From Berberis thunbergii (lineage: Eukaryota; Streptophyta; Magnoliopsida; Ranunculales; Berberidaceae), in contig QNQO01005803.1 of NCBI GenBank assembly GCA_003290165.1, positions 186,001 to 250,000 of the forward strand: a stretch of DNA of 64,000 nucleotides, written 5' to 3'. The translations under genes and the position numbers were made by a program. The notes under the pieces were generated by a model. It saw only the letters and a program-made list of their open reading frames with translations, was not told where the DNA came from and searched no databases. Of the stretch, positions 1 to 10,334 are shown in pieces (within the stretch, counting starts at the first letter, position 1; every line of letters begins with the position of its first letter).

Positions 1-564
1 GTCATATAGTAAACAAAAGGGGACTCGAGGCCAAACCGAAATAGATTCAGGCCCTTATCGACATGAAAGCCCCGGCCAACATCAGAGACGTTCAAGCTTG
101 ATTGGAAGATTCATATCCAAATCTTCCGACAAATGCGTGTCTCTCTTTAAGATACTACGGGGGAGCAAAGGGTTCTCGTGGAATGAAGAGTGCGAACAAG
201 CCTTTAAGAGCCTGAAAGCATACATGGGGAGCCAGGGCTACTCTCAAAGCCAATCATAGGAGAAACAATTTACTTGTACTTATCTGTTTCCAAACACGCT
301 GTCAGTTCGGCCTTCGTACGGGACAACTAAGGAACCCAGAGACCAGTATATTACATCAGAAAAAGTTTCATGGAAGCAGAAGCACACTATCTGGATATAG
401 AAAAGTTGGTTCTGGTACTAGTCACATTCTCTAGAAAATTGAGGCCTTATTTTCAGGCCCACTCATAATGGTCTTGACAAAGCATCCACTATACTCGGTA
501 CTGCATAAACCCGAGCTATCAGGTAGGATGGTAAAATGGTCGGTGGAGCTCAGACAGTTTGACA
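1..564 (+). pseudogene. Ty3/gypsy (Tat lineage) RT C-terminus and RNase H, 5' part
   Basis: Broken coding sequence for the end of reverse transcriptase and the start of RNase H. Around 140-230 it reads FISKSSDKC, then WNEECEQAFKSLKAYM, the RT/RNase H connection typical of plant Tat/Athila-type elements; further on come LLSKPIIGETIYLYL, KHAVSSAFVR and EAHYLDIEKL. Several in-frame stops (for example after FVRDN and in the segment following YFQAHS) and small indels show it is dead. The 5' part of the element is outside the window. The frame stops at the CACTA insertion at 565 and resumes at 13697 once one copy of the ACA duplication is removed. Confidence 0.85.
562..564. repeat. Target site duplication (left) of the CACTA element
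   Basis: ACA immediately left of the CACTA terminus; the second copy is at 13694-13696. Three-base duplications are diagnostic of CACTA (En/Spm) transposition. Removing the element and one copy restores the frame of the interrupted RNase H (RQFD joined to INYTPRT). Confidence 0.93.
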
Positions 565-577
565 CACTACAAGAAAA
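565..577 (+). repeat. CACTA terminal inverted repeat, left
   Basis: CACTACAAGAAAA, perfect inverted match to 13681-13693. Confidence 0.95.
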
Positions 578-584
578 AGTATCA

Positions 585-962
585 TCAATAGCGTTTCAAA
601 ACCGCTATGGTATCCTACTATAGCGGTTTAGTAACCGCTATGACAGCCAAAGCTATAAAAGAAACACGGGCTATCATAGCGTTTTAAGACCGTTATGGTA
701 GGTAGACTATTAATAGCGGTTAAAAAACGCTATGGTAGACTATCCATAGCGGTTTAAAAACGCTATCGAAGACTGCAAAACAGCAATGGAATACTCTACT
801 ATAGCGTTGGAAAACCGCTATAGTAAACTATATATAGCAGTTAAGAAACGCTATCAAAGCCTATAAAACCGCTATTGAATACTCTACTATAGCGTTTCTG
901 AAACGCTATAAAAGGCTCTATCATAGCGTTTCAAAAACGCTATGGTAGAGTATACATAGGAA
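585..962. repeat. CACTA subterminal repeats, left
   Basis: More than a dozen copies of an AGCG(T/G)TT / AAACCGCT motif in both orientations, often paired as short palindromes about 10 bp apart with TAGCG on one side and CGCTA on the other. In En/Spm-type elements such arrays bind the TNPA-like protein; that role is inferred. A run of about 25 T follows at 963-987. Confidence 0.9.
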
Positions 963-987
963 TTTTTTTTTTTTTTTTTTTTTTTTT

Positions 988-1244
988 AATACTTTTGATT
1001 ACATCTTATAGGTAAGTATAATTCAGTACGTGCATCAATTCTTGCATCAGGTAAGTAAAATTTAATATGACTTTTTATTAAATTTAAAAACAACATTTAC
1101 AACCTCTGATCAACAAATTCCAGCAATTGCTTTCAAGCAATTCATTACAGCAACAACATTTACAATTCATTACAGCAGAAATTTAGATCATTCACAATTC
1201 ATTACAGCACGTGCATCAATTCATTACAATAGAAACAACAGCAT
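988..1244. other. AT-rich CACTA interior, no gene
   Basis: Filler between the poly-T run and the first captured exon. It contains several near copies of CAATTCATTACAGCA. No coding signal seen. Confidence 0.6.
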
Positions 1245-1386
1245 TTACAATTCGACATTGTGCAGTCCATTGCATCCTCCTGGAGCTTTTCTTTTCTCAA
1301 TTACTTTCAAAACTGCATGGCCAGTAGCTGTATGGAGCTTTTCTAACCTGGTATCTCCAGAACCAACAGCTACTCCACAGTAGTAA
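1245..1386 (-). pseudogene. Captured exon of an unrecognised host gene (terminal exon)
   Basis: Read on the minus strand, a TGCAG acceptor is followed by an open frame beginning YYCGVAVGSGDTRLEKLH and ending in a TAA stop after GLHNVEL. The codon structure and acceptor suggest a genuine last exon. I do not recognise the family. It may belong to the same gene as the exon at 2032-2549, which precedes it on the minus strand. Confidence 0.5.
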
Positions 1387-2031
1387 CTGCATAGAGTAAA
1401 GAGGATAAATCAGACGCTATTAACAGAACAAAGAAAACATCTTAACAATCAATCGGTAGATTTTATGCTTTTTGTTGCTGATATGGGTATTCTGACCTTA
1501 CTGAGAGTGTATGGCATGAGAGTGTAACTGCATTATTACTCAGAAACTTTCATCTGAAGCTAGCCACACTAACTGCCTTTTTGTGTAATCCCAGATACTG
1601 TGAGAGTGATGCTTGTATGTAATCCCCAGTTGGTTTCCCAACTTAGTTATTGACTACCACTCAATAGATTTGAAAAATGAATTTCTGCGACTCTCACCAT
1701 AAGTAAAACAAACAAAGAATCATGAACCTTATTGAGCATAACTCTTCCATGTAACAAAGAAATGGATTATAAGGAAAATACAAACAGTATCGAACCTACA
1801 CATTCTTATTGAATATGATATAAACTGATAAGATCTATAACACGATAGTAAAAATTTTGTTAAATTTTTCATTAAAACCCCAAATCAAACCAATAGACAG
1901 AACATTTATAAGTCTTGAGATGGCAAGTATCATTTTCAAATGTACAACTAATAGGCATAAACAAATCCAGTAGCAGCATTTCTTGAGCACAAGCTTCAGA
2001 TGCAAATTTTAAATGTCAAGTGAAGCGTTAC
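1387..2031. other. AT-rich CACTA interior, intron-like
   Basis: Sequence between two captured exons, compatible with an intron (GTAACG donor at 2031, TGCAG acceptor at 1387) or with filler. No coding signal on either strand. Confidence 0.45.
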
Positions 2032-2549
2032 CTGGTGCAGAAGAATAATTAGAAGGTACCTCCTGCTGACAGACGGATGAGTTTGTCTCATAATTAACTC
2101 CTTGGTAATGATATAATTGACTTGGATCTGATGGCAGAGCTCCATCTCTGGTGCTATATGCATGCTCATCCGAAGTATAAGATGACGATGGTCTAGAAGT
2201 AAAGGATGAAGATTCTGCCAGATGATTTTCGAGTGGCCCGTGGGGATGTCCTAAAGAAACTGAAAACTGTTGCTGGTTTGGAGCAGGAACCGAAGATTGC
2301 TGCATATCTGTATAATGAGGATCAGTAACATGTTGATATGCATCACGGTAACCATGATTTTGCTCATCAGATCTGGTAGGAAATGTTGTATAATGTGGTT
2401 GCTGGTGCTGGTGCTGGTGTTGATGCTGATGCTGGCCCTCCATGGCATCTTTAGCTGCTGCCCATGCTCTGGCCCTGGCAGCCCAATCCTCTTCATGGCT
2501 GTTGGGATTAATCCCATCTGCCGTTACATAACTGTATAAGTCAAGAGCA
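2032..2549 (-). pseudogene. Captured exon of an unrecognised host gene, His/Gln-rich
   Basis: Minus-strand open frame bounded by a TACAG acceptor and a G/GTAACG donor. It reads SYVTADGINPNSHEEDW, then ARARAWAAAKDAMEGQ, then an HQ dipeptide run, then a Ser/Tyr/Gln-rich disordered stretch of about 120 residues. No stop interrupts the exon. The acidic/Ala-rich start followed by a low-complexity tail suggests a nuclear or RNA-related protein, but I do not recognise it and claim no function. Confidence 0.6.
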
Positions 2550-2756
2550 CTGTATACAGAAAAAAAAAAAAAAGTGAACTAGGAAATAACAAAGCCAAGG
2601 CCCAAAGGAAGAGAAGATTCTTTTCAATATCTTGAAAGGATTAAGTGCAACATTTCCAATTCCTTGTTGATTTACTTCATTGTAGAGAAGGAACTCTGCC
2701 AACTAAGTACCTGGGTCTTCATTTGGGAGCTAAACTAAAATCAAGAGCCAGGTGGG

Positions 2757-2813
2757 AGCCATTAATGTTTTACCAGTCCCAGGAGGTCCATACAAAAGAA
2801 CTCCTTTTGGAGG
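2757..2813 (-). pseudogene. RPT5: Captured 26S proteasome ATPase RPT5 fragment, Walker A
   Basis: The minus strand reads [19 protein letters not shown], the AAA+ Walker A loop (GPPGTGKT) of proteasome RPT subunits, then runs into unrelated sequence with a stop. It lies just downstream (minus sense) of the RPT5 exon at 2874-3065, where the next exon of that gene would be expected, so both pieces probably came from one capture. It cannot encode a functional ATPase. Confidence 0.8.
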
Positions 2814-2873
2814 GCACAGAAATAATCTAAACCATGGATGCTTGGAAAGGAAATTTTATGAAGCATAACCAAC

Positions 2874-3065
2874 CTGCTTCTCCAATCCTCCAATGTCATT
2901 GTAATCTTCAGTTGGCTTTTCATCAACCTCCATAGCCTTTACACGGGAATCATATTCAGAGGGAAGTGTGTCCAAGATTAGGTAGCTGTCCTTGTACACC
3001 CCAACCAAATCACCAGGCTTTAGCTTGTCTGGGTCAACAAGACCAACAACAGGCAGGAAGATTGT
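2874..3065 (-). pseudogene. RPT5: Captured 26S proteasome regulatory subunit RPT5 (6A) exon
   Basis: A 64-codon uninterrupted exon with a GACAG acceptor and a CAG/GTT donor. It contains [20 protein letters not shown] (OB-type region) and [16 protein letters not shown], the well conserved entry to the AAA+ domain of RPT5. RPT5 is one of six ATPases in the base of the 19S regulatory particle that unfold ubiquitinated substrates. Only the middle of the protein is present, so this is a transposon-captured copy rather than the functional gene. Flanking intron sequence is retained, so capture was from genomic DNA. Confidence 0.88.
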
Positions 3066-3659
3066 CTGTCATCAAGATCCAACCAAAAAAAAATCATGAT
3101 TAAGAAACAATTTCACTAACCTAGAATACATAGCATCATAGGGATTCACCAAACAAATTTTTAACTAGAATCAATAATTATTTACAAAAAGTTGAATTGT
3201 CGTCATGCTGTTCTACTATATTTTCTGTCTTCTTCAAACTTAGACCTTCTACTAACCAGACTAAGTGCGCACATTTTCCATGATTGCCTTCTAAAAAAAT
3301 GAAGAAACAGCCCATAGATCTAGAGTGATTTACCTTCAGGCTAGTTCAGGAGTAAAACACATCTTTCATGTCTTTCATGGCATTAATACTAATTTTCTAC
3401 ATTAATTTTCATCACAACATATTGGCCACAAATGCACACATAAAGATAAATTTGGACAAGTTAAGCAACTTAATCCATCTCTTTCTTCTGCAGTGGACTG
3501 TGTCACAACCATATCTAAATTTCTTTTCTTTCTCTGTCTACATCTCCCTAAGAATGAAAAAATGACAAGCCAGTCATCTCTATAAAGGAACTACAATTTA
3601 ATGAATGGGGCATAGACATGAACCAAGTAATATAATGGTAAGGAAGAAATTTTTTTCAC
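3066..3659. other. Intron-like filler between captured RPT5 and AP-4 beta
   Basis: AT-rich; no exon recognised on either strand. Confidence 0.5.
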
Positions 3660-3836
3660 CTTCTGGTATATAACAGACAAACTGTTAAACTCATTGAATA
3701 TGCGGTCTTTTATTTCACTACTCTGAGTGTCTGCAAAGACTGAAACTGCTTGCTTAGGAGGGTTCACGACACATTCTGCTACAGATACAGTATATTGCAA
3801 AAGCCTGTAGTAGAATAAGGCTCTGTCATGAACACC
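3660..3836 (-). pseudogene. Captured AP-4 complex beta-adaptin exon
   Basis: A 59-codon minus-strand exon with CTGCAG acceptor and AG/GTGAAA donor. GVHDRALFYYRLLQY and VNPPKQAVSVFADTQSS are characteristic of plant beta-adaptin of the AP-4 type (trans-Golgi sorting). It is the exon following 3945-4055, with phase preserved. AP-4 rather than AP-1/2 is my reading of the motif; another beta-adaptin is the alternative. Confidence 0.82.
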
Positions 3837-3944
3837 CTGCAGTGAATTCACCATTTAATACATTATCCAAGCATAAACTGTTTTAAGACAAAGGCATCAA
3901 GGTCTATGTACATTCAACAATATAACATTTAATCAAAGTCTCAC

Positions 3945-4055
3945 CTGATGAGAATCAGAAAGACCTGCAGCAAGTGCAGCTCCTAGTGCTTTTTGGGTCT
4001 CGTGTGGTCTTCTAAAGAAACATTTTACCACTGCAGTGAGAAGGTGCAATCGAAC
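3945..4055 (-). pseudogene. Captured AP-4 complex beta-adaptin exon (upstream)
   Basis: A 37-codon minus-strand exon, TGCAG acceptor and CAG/GTGAG donor, reading VRLHLLTAVVKCFF and ETQKALGAALAAGLSD. It joins in phase with the exon at 3660-3836 across a 108-bp intron, so two consecutive exons with their intron were captured together. Confidence 0.82.
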
Positions 4056-5253
4056 CTGCATAGCACGGAGAAATAATTTATGACTTGATTCGACTTTTAG
4101 TTTAGCAACCGTCCACTAGGCAAAGAAATTTGAGAGGCCAAATAATCCTAATAAAAAAAATCAACAAATGAGTCTTAATTTAGCATGATACCAACATCTT
4201 TAAAATCATTGAACCTCACACCCCAGTTAACTTCAGCTCCAACCGATTTCGTCTCCTGTGGATTTATAAAATACAAAGCAAATGGGCATCAAAAAGCTGT
4301 TAAAATAAACACTAGAACTAACTAGTTGATCAAACAATGATACTCAAATACATACATGTGACAAGTGTGTGCATCACTTAATATGACACAACATGTGAAT
4401 TTTATTGTGGGGAGTTAATTTTTCTTTGTTTCAAGGGAATTTTCTTTGTAAACTTAATGGATATGAGAAACATCATGCATAGACCCTAAAACTGCTTGTG
4501 CAATCATTATGGCTTGCCTTCATGGGGCTTTGCAATCATTGTGGCTTTGCACTAACCATTTTCAAGATGTTAGCAACAAAATGACATATATAAAACTCTG
4601 ATACATACGAGAGTAAAGATGCTTAATCTAAAAGTTCAATTCAAGAATGAAACAGATAATCCAGTTACCATTGGAAACTTCATGCACTGTCAGGCTTTTC
4701 ATCCTGTAAATTATGAACGGAGTGCAAGGCAGAAACTAGGAAATTATCTAACTGGATTTTGGACAAACAATTGGAATGTAATGCCGAGTCAACCATGTAG
4801 GCATTAAAAATTTGACAAAAAAGATATTTAGCACTTCAGGACTCCAAGTATCGTACACATATCATACTATCTGTGCATGCGCAAGAAGATAGAGAGAAAG
4901 AGAAAAGAAAGAGAGAGAGACAGAGACAGAGAGACCTTCAGAGTTGAAGGGTCATTTGATCTTGCTATATCGTAATTGTTTAAAAAAACAATCGTTTGGT
5001 AAGAAGTATAAACAATGAAGGGATTTAAGGATGCCTAAACTCTACACACGATCAGAGAAACCACAGGACCAAAACGGAAGTATTTTACGCTTGATTCAGA
5101 GAAACCTTACTTTATGCAAATACAAGTGCAAGTAACAGAAGAAAAGAATTGCTCATAGTTTACACAACTATCCAGAAGCAATCACAGAGGTGGATGTCGA
5201 AAGGAGATGAAGGAAGGCACAAGCAAACATATACATAAAGCTGGCCAAAATAC
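4056..5253. other. CACTA interior, no recognisable gene
   Basis: About 1.2 kb of AT-rich filler between captured AP-4 beta and REV1. Holds a GA-rich microsatellite at about 4889-4935. No further exon recognised. Confidence 0.5.
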
Positions 5254-5373
5254 CTTTGAAATTGCACGCAGTTGGCTGCAAGTTTCAATGTACAGCTTTT
5301 TCAACTTTTCCTCTAAAACACGCCCAATGCCTGGAAGTGCTTTAATTGGAAGATCATCCAAAAAGCTTTCCAC
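5254..5373 (-). pseudogene. REV1: Captured REV1 exon (after the palm domain)
   Basis: A 40-codon exon with AACAG acceptor and K/GTA donor. LPIKALPGIGRVLEEKLKKL is the helix-hairpin-helix-like finger/thumb entry of the Y-family DNA polymerase REV1. Third of three consecutive REV1 exons retained with introns. Confidence 0.85.
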
Positions 5374-5643
5374 CTGTTAAACAAATCAGGGTTAAAGGTT
5401 AACAAATGTCAATGCCACAGTTTTTAAACAACAACAAACTTAAGTGAGCGATTAAATAACTGCACATATACACAAGCAGACACTCTGATCAACAGATTGA
5501 TGATTTTGAAAGCACTTAACCTCCAGTAGTTTAACTAATCACTTTGTACAAAGCCATTAGCTTATCTTTCAAAAAGTCATTGCAGAAGTGAAAAAGGGGC
5601 TTTCAAGCAACAGTGTAAAAAAGACCACAACAACAAACCTCAC

Positions 5644-5847
5644 CTTCTCGGGAGAGATGTAGCATTGACCATTTGGTTTAGCAGCTCTGGTGGCTAGACG
5701 GGCCATTAGCATATTTCCAAAAACACCAGCACTTGCAGTACATCCTGTAGTTTCTATGATCTCCTTTCTGATTACTGAAGCTATATGCTCAGGATCTTCA
5801 TCTTCTCTATCCGTTACATCAAGAAACGCTTCATCGCAACTCACAGC
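5644..5847 (-). pseudogene. REV1: Captured REV1 catalytic exon
   Basis: A 68-codon minus-strand exon carrying VSCDEAFLDVTD, the SCDE catalytic metal-binding motif of Y-family translesion polymerases, followed by CTASAGVFGNMLMARLATR and AAKPNGQCYI, typical of REV1 (deoxycytidyl transferase in translesion synthesis). ATACAG acceptor and AAG/GTG donor. The exon is intact but flanked only by its neighbours, so no polymerase can be made. Confidence 0.9.
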
Positions 5848-5952
5848 CTGTATTATCCAATAATAGTTAGCTTGTCAGGAAAGAAACTAAGAAGAGTGAA
5901 AAGACGGTTTGAATTGAACATTTCAAGGTATCCACATAGTGATAGTACATAC

Positions 5953-6003
5953 CTGAACTTTGTTACAGTACTTGTGCAAGGTGTTATAAAACTGATCAGC
6001 AAC
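5953..6003 (-). pseudogene. REV1: Captured REV1 exon (upstream)
   Basis: A 17-codon exon VADQFYNTLHKYCNKVQ with TTGCAG acceptor and CAG/GTATG donor, which leads in REV1 directly into VSCDEAFLDVTD. Immediately upstream (minus sense) the gene copy is interrupted by the integrase fragment at 6065-6725. Confidence 0.85.
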
Positions 6004-6064
6004 CTGCAACATATACGGATGTCAGTTTTCAAATCCACATTGTCTAGCTATATCAACTGTCACC

Positions 6065-6725
6065 CCTCTCGGGCTGCAAGAAGTCACTAGTAGTTATGTT
6101 GCTGATTCACATGTTCAAGCCATCATCCAACAACTGCTGATTGACTCACAAGCTGCCCCCCTACACTCACTCAAAGAGGTTACTCCACTACACACAATGC
6201 ATCTATATAGGCTCATCTGGATCCTTAATAGCTCAAATTATTACAGCCTTACACAACTCCTCAATAGGTGGATACTCAGGTAATAACTACAACTTATCAA
6301 AAGCTAAAACATTACTTTTATTGGCAGGGTATGAAGACTTTTTTAATTCAGTTCATTGCTGGGTATGATGTTTGTTAGAGGAACAAACATGATCAAATTG
6401 CTTATGAGGGACTCTTGCAACCCTTGCCAATACCTAATCACGCGTGGCAACACATAAGCATGGATTTCATAAAGGGATTGCCTCCTTCCAACCACAAAAT
6501 TGTCATCTTAGTGGTTGTAGATAAACTAACTAAATTCAGCCATTTCTTGACCTTGTCACATCCCTACGCATCTTCAATGGTTGCTAAACTATTTTTTTCA
6601 TAACATCTATAAGTTATATGGATTACCTGCCTCTATTGTTTCAGATAGGGACATAATATTTATCAGTGCTTTCTAGCAGGATCTCTTCACTGCTTTATGC
6701 ACCAAACTGTCCCTAAGTGCTTTGT
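6065..6725 (+). pseudogene. Ty3/gypsy integrase fragment nested in the CACTA
   Basis: Opposite strand to the captured exons. The zinc-binding end (GGYSGNNYNLSKAKTLLLLAG) is followed by the catalytic core: PNHAWQHISMDFIKGLPPS (first Asp), VVVDKLTKFSHF and LPASIVSDRD (second Asp). Stops and frame changes are frequent and no LTRs flank it. A dead fragment, distinct from the Tat-lineage element outside the CACTA; a chromovirus-type source is likely. Confidence 0.8.
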
Positions 6726-6728
6726 GGA

Positions 6729-6771
6729 TTTGAAATGAGCCTGCAAGATAATCTTGCAGGCTCATTTCAAA
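6729..6771. repeat. Perfect 43-nt palindrome
   Basis: Two 21-bp arms (6729-6749 and 6751-6771), exact reverse complements around a single A. Left arm begins TTTGAAATGAGCC and ends CTGCAAGAT. It lies at the right edge of the nested integrase fragment. Confidence 0.95.
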
Positions 6772-6987
6772 ACGGGAAGATGAAATACTGTCGGACATGA
6801 ATCCAGCGATATGTGGGTATATCTAAAAACCCTTTACAGCGTGAAAGTGAATATAAATAGAAATTTAATCGTTAACGACACAACATGTTCTTCATAGGCA
6901 AAAGCATAACTATGATTTCACAAATGGTGAATGACAGTTAACATAACAGCTGAAAATCTGAAATGGGGAATTTAAAATTTTTCATAC
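6772..6987. other. Filler right of the nested gypsy fragment
   Basis: No gene recognised. Confidence 0.4.
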
Positions 6988-7039
6988 CTCTTGCATTTGA
7001 ATGTCCCTCAGAGATGGCCGCAAAAAATGGGGGAGGTCC
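6988..7039 (-). pseudogene. Possible captured short exon, unrecognised
   Basis: Minus strand: CTGCAG acceptor, open DLPHFLRPSLRDIQMQE, then GAG/GTATG donor. The splice context fits the other captured exons, but the source gene is not recognised and 52 bp is short enough for chance. Confidence 0.35.
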
Positions 7040-7431
7040 CTGCAGCAGCCCAAGGAGGAGTACCCTTCTCTCCTTCAGATGCCAGGGAAAAATATTGGAC
7101 AACGAGGCAATCAGCTTAATATTAGACAACGAGGAAATCAACTTAATATGCAAATTACATCAATGAATGGAAAAGTTTCCCAAAACAAAAAAATTTATCG
7201 TTATCACAAATGTTTCGGACTTCAAGTAAATCTATTTTTGCTTCCATTCACATATGGCTTTCATATCAAAAAAAATGTAAATTTTACCCGTTTTCTACCC
7301 AAATTGTTAAAATAAAAAATATGGGTTTCATCCAACATAGCTCAAATTCATCAAATGTATCTGAAAACCTAAAAATCCATTCACACAAGCTATAGATCTA
7401 TATTTTAAAACTGCTTAATGAGAAAAAATAC
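7040..7431. other. Filler between captured fragments
   Basis: AT-rich; no gene seen. Confidence 0.45.
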
Positions 7432-7552
7432 CTTGTCGAAGGTAACAATTTGTTTCCCAGCAATGTTTTGAGACACTGCGACCTCTCTTTGGTAGTCGTT
7501 GCAGGTAACCACTTGCGGCGCATTGCTCCGCAACTCCTCGTCGTTGAATGGC
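7432..7552 (-). pseudogene. Captured kinesin-5 motor exon
   Basis: Minus-strand exon reading RPFNDEELRSNAPQVVTCN, then DYQREVAVSQNIAGKQI and TFDKV: the first beta-strands of the motor domain of plant kinesin-5 (TKRP125/BimC type, spindle bipolarity). GTTTAG acceptor and AAG/GTATT donor. Compared with the family, a few residues are missing between GKQI and TFDKV (DRVF is usual), so the copy has decayed. The P-loop is not included. Confidence 0.85.
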
Positions 7553-7693
7553 CTAAACAACGGATGAAAAACAAGAAATTAGTACACAAATGAGAGAGTC
7601 CAAAGCAAGTAAATTCATCAAATCAAGAGAGTGAAGTGAAACAAAAGAGAAAGATTCGAAATTTTGAGAAACCCTAAAGTTGGATTCGCTTAC

Positions 7694-7754
7694 CTGCAAC
7701 GGAGAAGAACTTGAACGTTTACGTCCTTCTCTCTCTCGTGACGACTCGGCATCT
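7694..7754 (-). pseudogene. Captured kinesin-5 exon (upstream)
   Basis: Minus strand: TTTGCAG acceptor, then an ATG (7752) and SRHEREKDVNVQVLLRCR, donor CAG/GTAAGC. VNVQVLLRCR continues across the intron into RPFNDEEL. The ATG may allow translation in a chimeric transcript, but in the native gene this position is internal. Confidence 0.8.
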
Positions 7755-7789
7755 CTGCAAATCGAAGAGAGGATTCGAAATCAGAAGTG

Positions 7790-8180
7790 GATCTAATTTA
7801 ATCGAGAGAGAAATCGATCGATCTCTTCAACTTCTTTCTCCCTGCGCCCTCCCTCTTCCTGTGTCGTCTCCCTCGATCTCTCTGTATCTCGATTTCTCTC
7901 CCTCGTTCTCTCCCTGGATATATCTCTCTCCCTCCATCTTTTTTCTCCCTGAACTGCCTCTCGATCTCTCTCTCATTGGGTCTCTCGATCTCTCTCTTTC
8001 TCGATGGCTTTTGGTATGAAATGAGTACTTGGGCGAGAGCGAGGGAGGAGAGTGATGCATATACGCTGAGGGAAATTTTTGGTTAAGCGCCAAAAGGCCC
8101 GCCTGAATTTAGATAGCTTTTTTACTGTTTCATGTCCTTAGAATTTGGGTTTTTATAGCATAAACGTTAAAACCGCTATT
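7790..8180. repeat. Internal CT-rich block plus subterminal-type motif (vestigial CACTA head)
   Basis: 7800-8010 is dominated by TCTCTC / CTCCCTCGATCTC runs very like those at 13110-13350 near the element's 5' end. At about 8155-8177, TATAGCATAAACGTTAAAAC and CCGCTATT reproduce the subterminal AAAACCGCTAT motif. In minus orientation the order (subterminal motif, CT-rich block, captured exons) repeats the order at the true 5' end. Confidence 0.55.
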
Positions 8181-8590
8181 GTCAATTGCATAATGAAAGA
8201 GGGGTAGGAGAGACAATACAAATACAAATAGCTTGATGGTTCATTACACCCTAAGGTTAGAATGCAGCATTCCAGCAAGTACACAATAAGTACAAACATG
8301 TTACTTGTACTATCCAATATATTTTCCCTCTACCTCCTCTAATTACATGTTTACTTGCAACAAAATAATGAAAATCAATGCAAGTTTAAGTAGATAACCA
8401 TATAATGTCAACACGTACAACATACAAAGTAATGTCATAAGGCAAATTACAACAAAATTATGTTATAACAAAATTATGCAAAGATTCACAACACCATGAG
8501 ATTAATAGCTAATAATTATAGTAGATATTGGGCCCAAGGGCCTAATTTCTGTTTTTGGGTTGTTGGCAGGACCTAATAGGGAAAGAGAAC
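8181..8590. other. CACTA interior, no gene
   Basis: AT-rich sequence with no recognisable exon. Confidence 0.45.
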
Positions 8591-8656
8591 CTGAACAAAA
8601 TCAAGGCGATTAGCAGTACTCTCCATATCCAAGCCAAGTTCATGTATGATCTTCTC
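8591..8656 (-). pseudogene. SYP61: Captured syntaxin SYP6/SYP5-type exon
   Basis: A 22-codon exon EKIIHELGLDMESTANRLD then FVQ, with AACAG acceptor and CAG/GTTCT donor. This is the C-terminal half of the SNARE motif of plant Qc-type syntaxins SYP61/SYP5x. SYP61 is my best guess; SYP5 members are close. Only one exon is present. Confidence 0.7.
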
Positions 8657-10232
8657 CTGTTACACATGAAAATTACTGTGAGCAAGGGTGTAATCTTACA
8701 AAAGCACTGATATATGAGAAATGCTATTAATGTTCTTAAAAAAAAACCAAAAAAAGGAAGGTCACTTATAGGTTCTTAGGTATTACCAATGCTAGTGAGT
8801 CACTGAGAGACAATTTTTACAAGTTCTACTATGCTTCAAAAGTTAAAAAAATGGATAAACAAACGCATGCAAATCTAATCAGATTGTGGCAGCACAAGAC
8901 GCTCGACAAATTCAATGTAGGAACGGGGAACAGATTCGGTGATACCATCAGCAAAAGAGAAAGTTGTTGAATCAGCAACTGTTGAACTTTGCTGCAGAAG
9001 GCCATCAGGACTCACTTTTCACAGCAGAAACAAAGTCATAAATTGCAACAGCAGCACCTCAGCACAGCAGCAGCAGCAGCAACAGCGCAGCAGCGGCATC
9101 AGCGACTCAGCAGCAGCATCCGCAACACCAACACAGCGCAGAACAGAGCAGCTCTGTTTTGCAACAGAGTGCTCTGCCAGAATTCTGCCCCTGTTTAGAT
9201 GTGTCGCAACCGCAATTCCCCGCATCATCCAGGCCGCATACCGTCACTAGACAACAAAATGTGGGTTCATTTGAGATTAACATTATGGTAACATGTGAGA
9301 GATTCATGGAGGCGATTCATTGATGTTGCCCAATCGAAGCAGTTTTTGCAATGCCATGTATTCCATGCAATCATTAGCACGTATAACAGACAGTTTTTTT
9401 ATGAAGCATTATGCCTATATATATATATATCCTTTCATGGGAATAAAAGAAACACTAGGTGTCTACTAATTAGTATTTTCACAAACTTCAAAGAAATAAA
9501 TAAATTATATCCTCCTTTCATGGGAATGATTAGAATCACTAAAAAGATGCAGTGTAAACAATGAAATCATTTATTATTATAAGCTATTAAGTCAACAAAG
9601 GCCATAGAAGCATAAAAAAAAATGGGAACAAAAAGAACAAATTAAACTAATCTTACTTTCTCATACAAAAGGCTGATATACTCATCATTTCTCTTAAGAT
9701 TGCAGACACTCCCATTCATTACAAAGTACCAAAAAGGAAAACAAGAAAGAAATCATTAAAGAAGAGATTGTTTTGCATGGGAAAACAAGGATTAAAAGGA
9801 TAATCAATCAAACCATCTCCTCAATTTGGACAACTTTTTGCAAAGAGGCATAGAGTGACTCTCCTCAATTTGGACAACTTTTTGCTTTTTCACAAACCAT
9901 CTCAACATATGGTGTCATTACTCATTAGCCCACAGAATTAGGTCTACTATTTCAAAGCTTATAAAAGGTTCAAGTCAGCATGCTAGTTGCTATTAGTCAC
10001 CAATGCCTGGTGTGCTTTTATAATCACTGTCGTGCCTTTCTTTAACTGCTCCTTGTGGTCTGATATAAGAATCATGTATAAAATTATAACAGTCCCCTTA
10101 GATGTGCTTGATTTAATTAAAGTTATTCTAATACTTGTCAACAAAATGGGTTGTGAAGGGTCGTGCCAGGTTAACCTGTTAATGGAGCCTTAATCACGTT
10201 AATTAAAATCAAGATACATATGTAAAATATAC
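8657..10232. other. CACTA interior, mostly uncharacterised
   Basis: About 1.6 kb. A minus-strand stretch at about 8881-8943 reads SVPRSYIEFVERLVLPQSD before a stop and could be a captured last exon of unknown origin. A CAG/CAA-rich microsatellite lies at 9060-9120. A 25-bp phrase beginning CTCCTCAATTTGGACAAC occurs twice, at about 9818 and 9860. I see no complete gene. Confidence 0.5.
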
Positions 10233-10334
10233 CTGCATAAAGTTGTAGCATTCCCTTCCAATGGATTCATTTTCAGCCATGGCGAAATACGATAACATGG
10301 GGTAATGGCCAACATATGAAGCATAGCTTTCACG
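10233..10334 (-). pseudogene. Captured exon of unrecognised host gene
   Basis: A 34-codon minus-strand exon without stops, ATTCAG acceptor and CAG/GTATA donor, reading RESYASYVGHYPMLSYFAM then AENESIGRECYNFMQ. Splice sites and codon structure match the other captured exons; I do not recognise the protein. Confidence 0.55.

Noticed and set aside
8939..9307. Overlapping Gln/Ser-rich and Cys-rich ORFs
   Set aside because: Products of a CAG/CAA microsatellite read in several frames on both strands.
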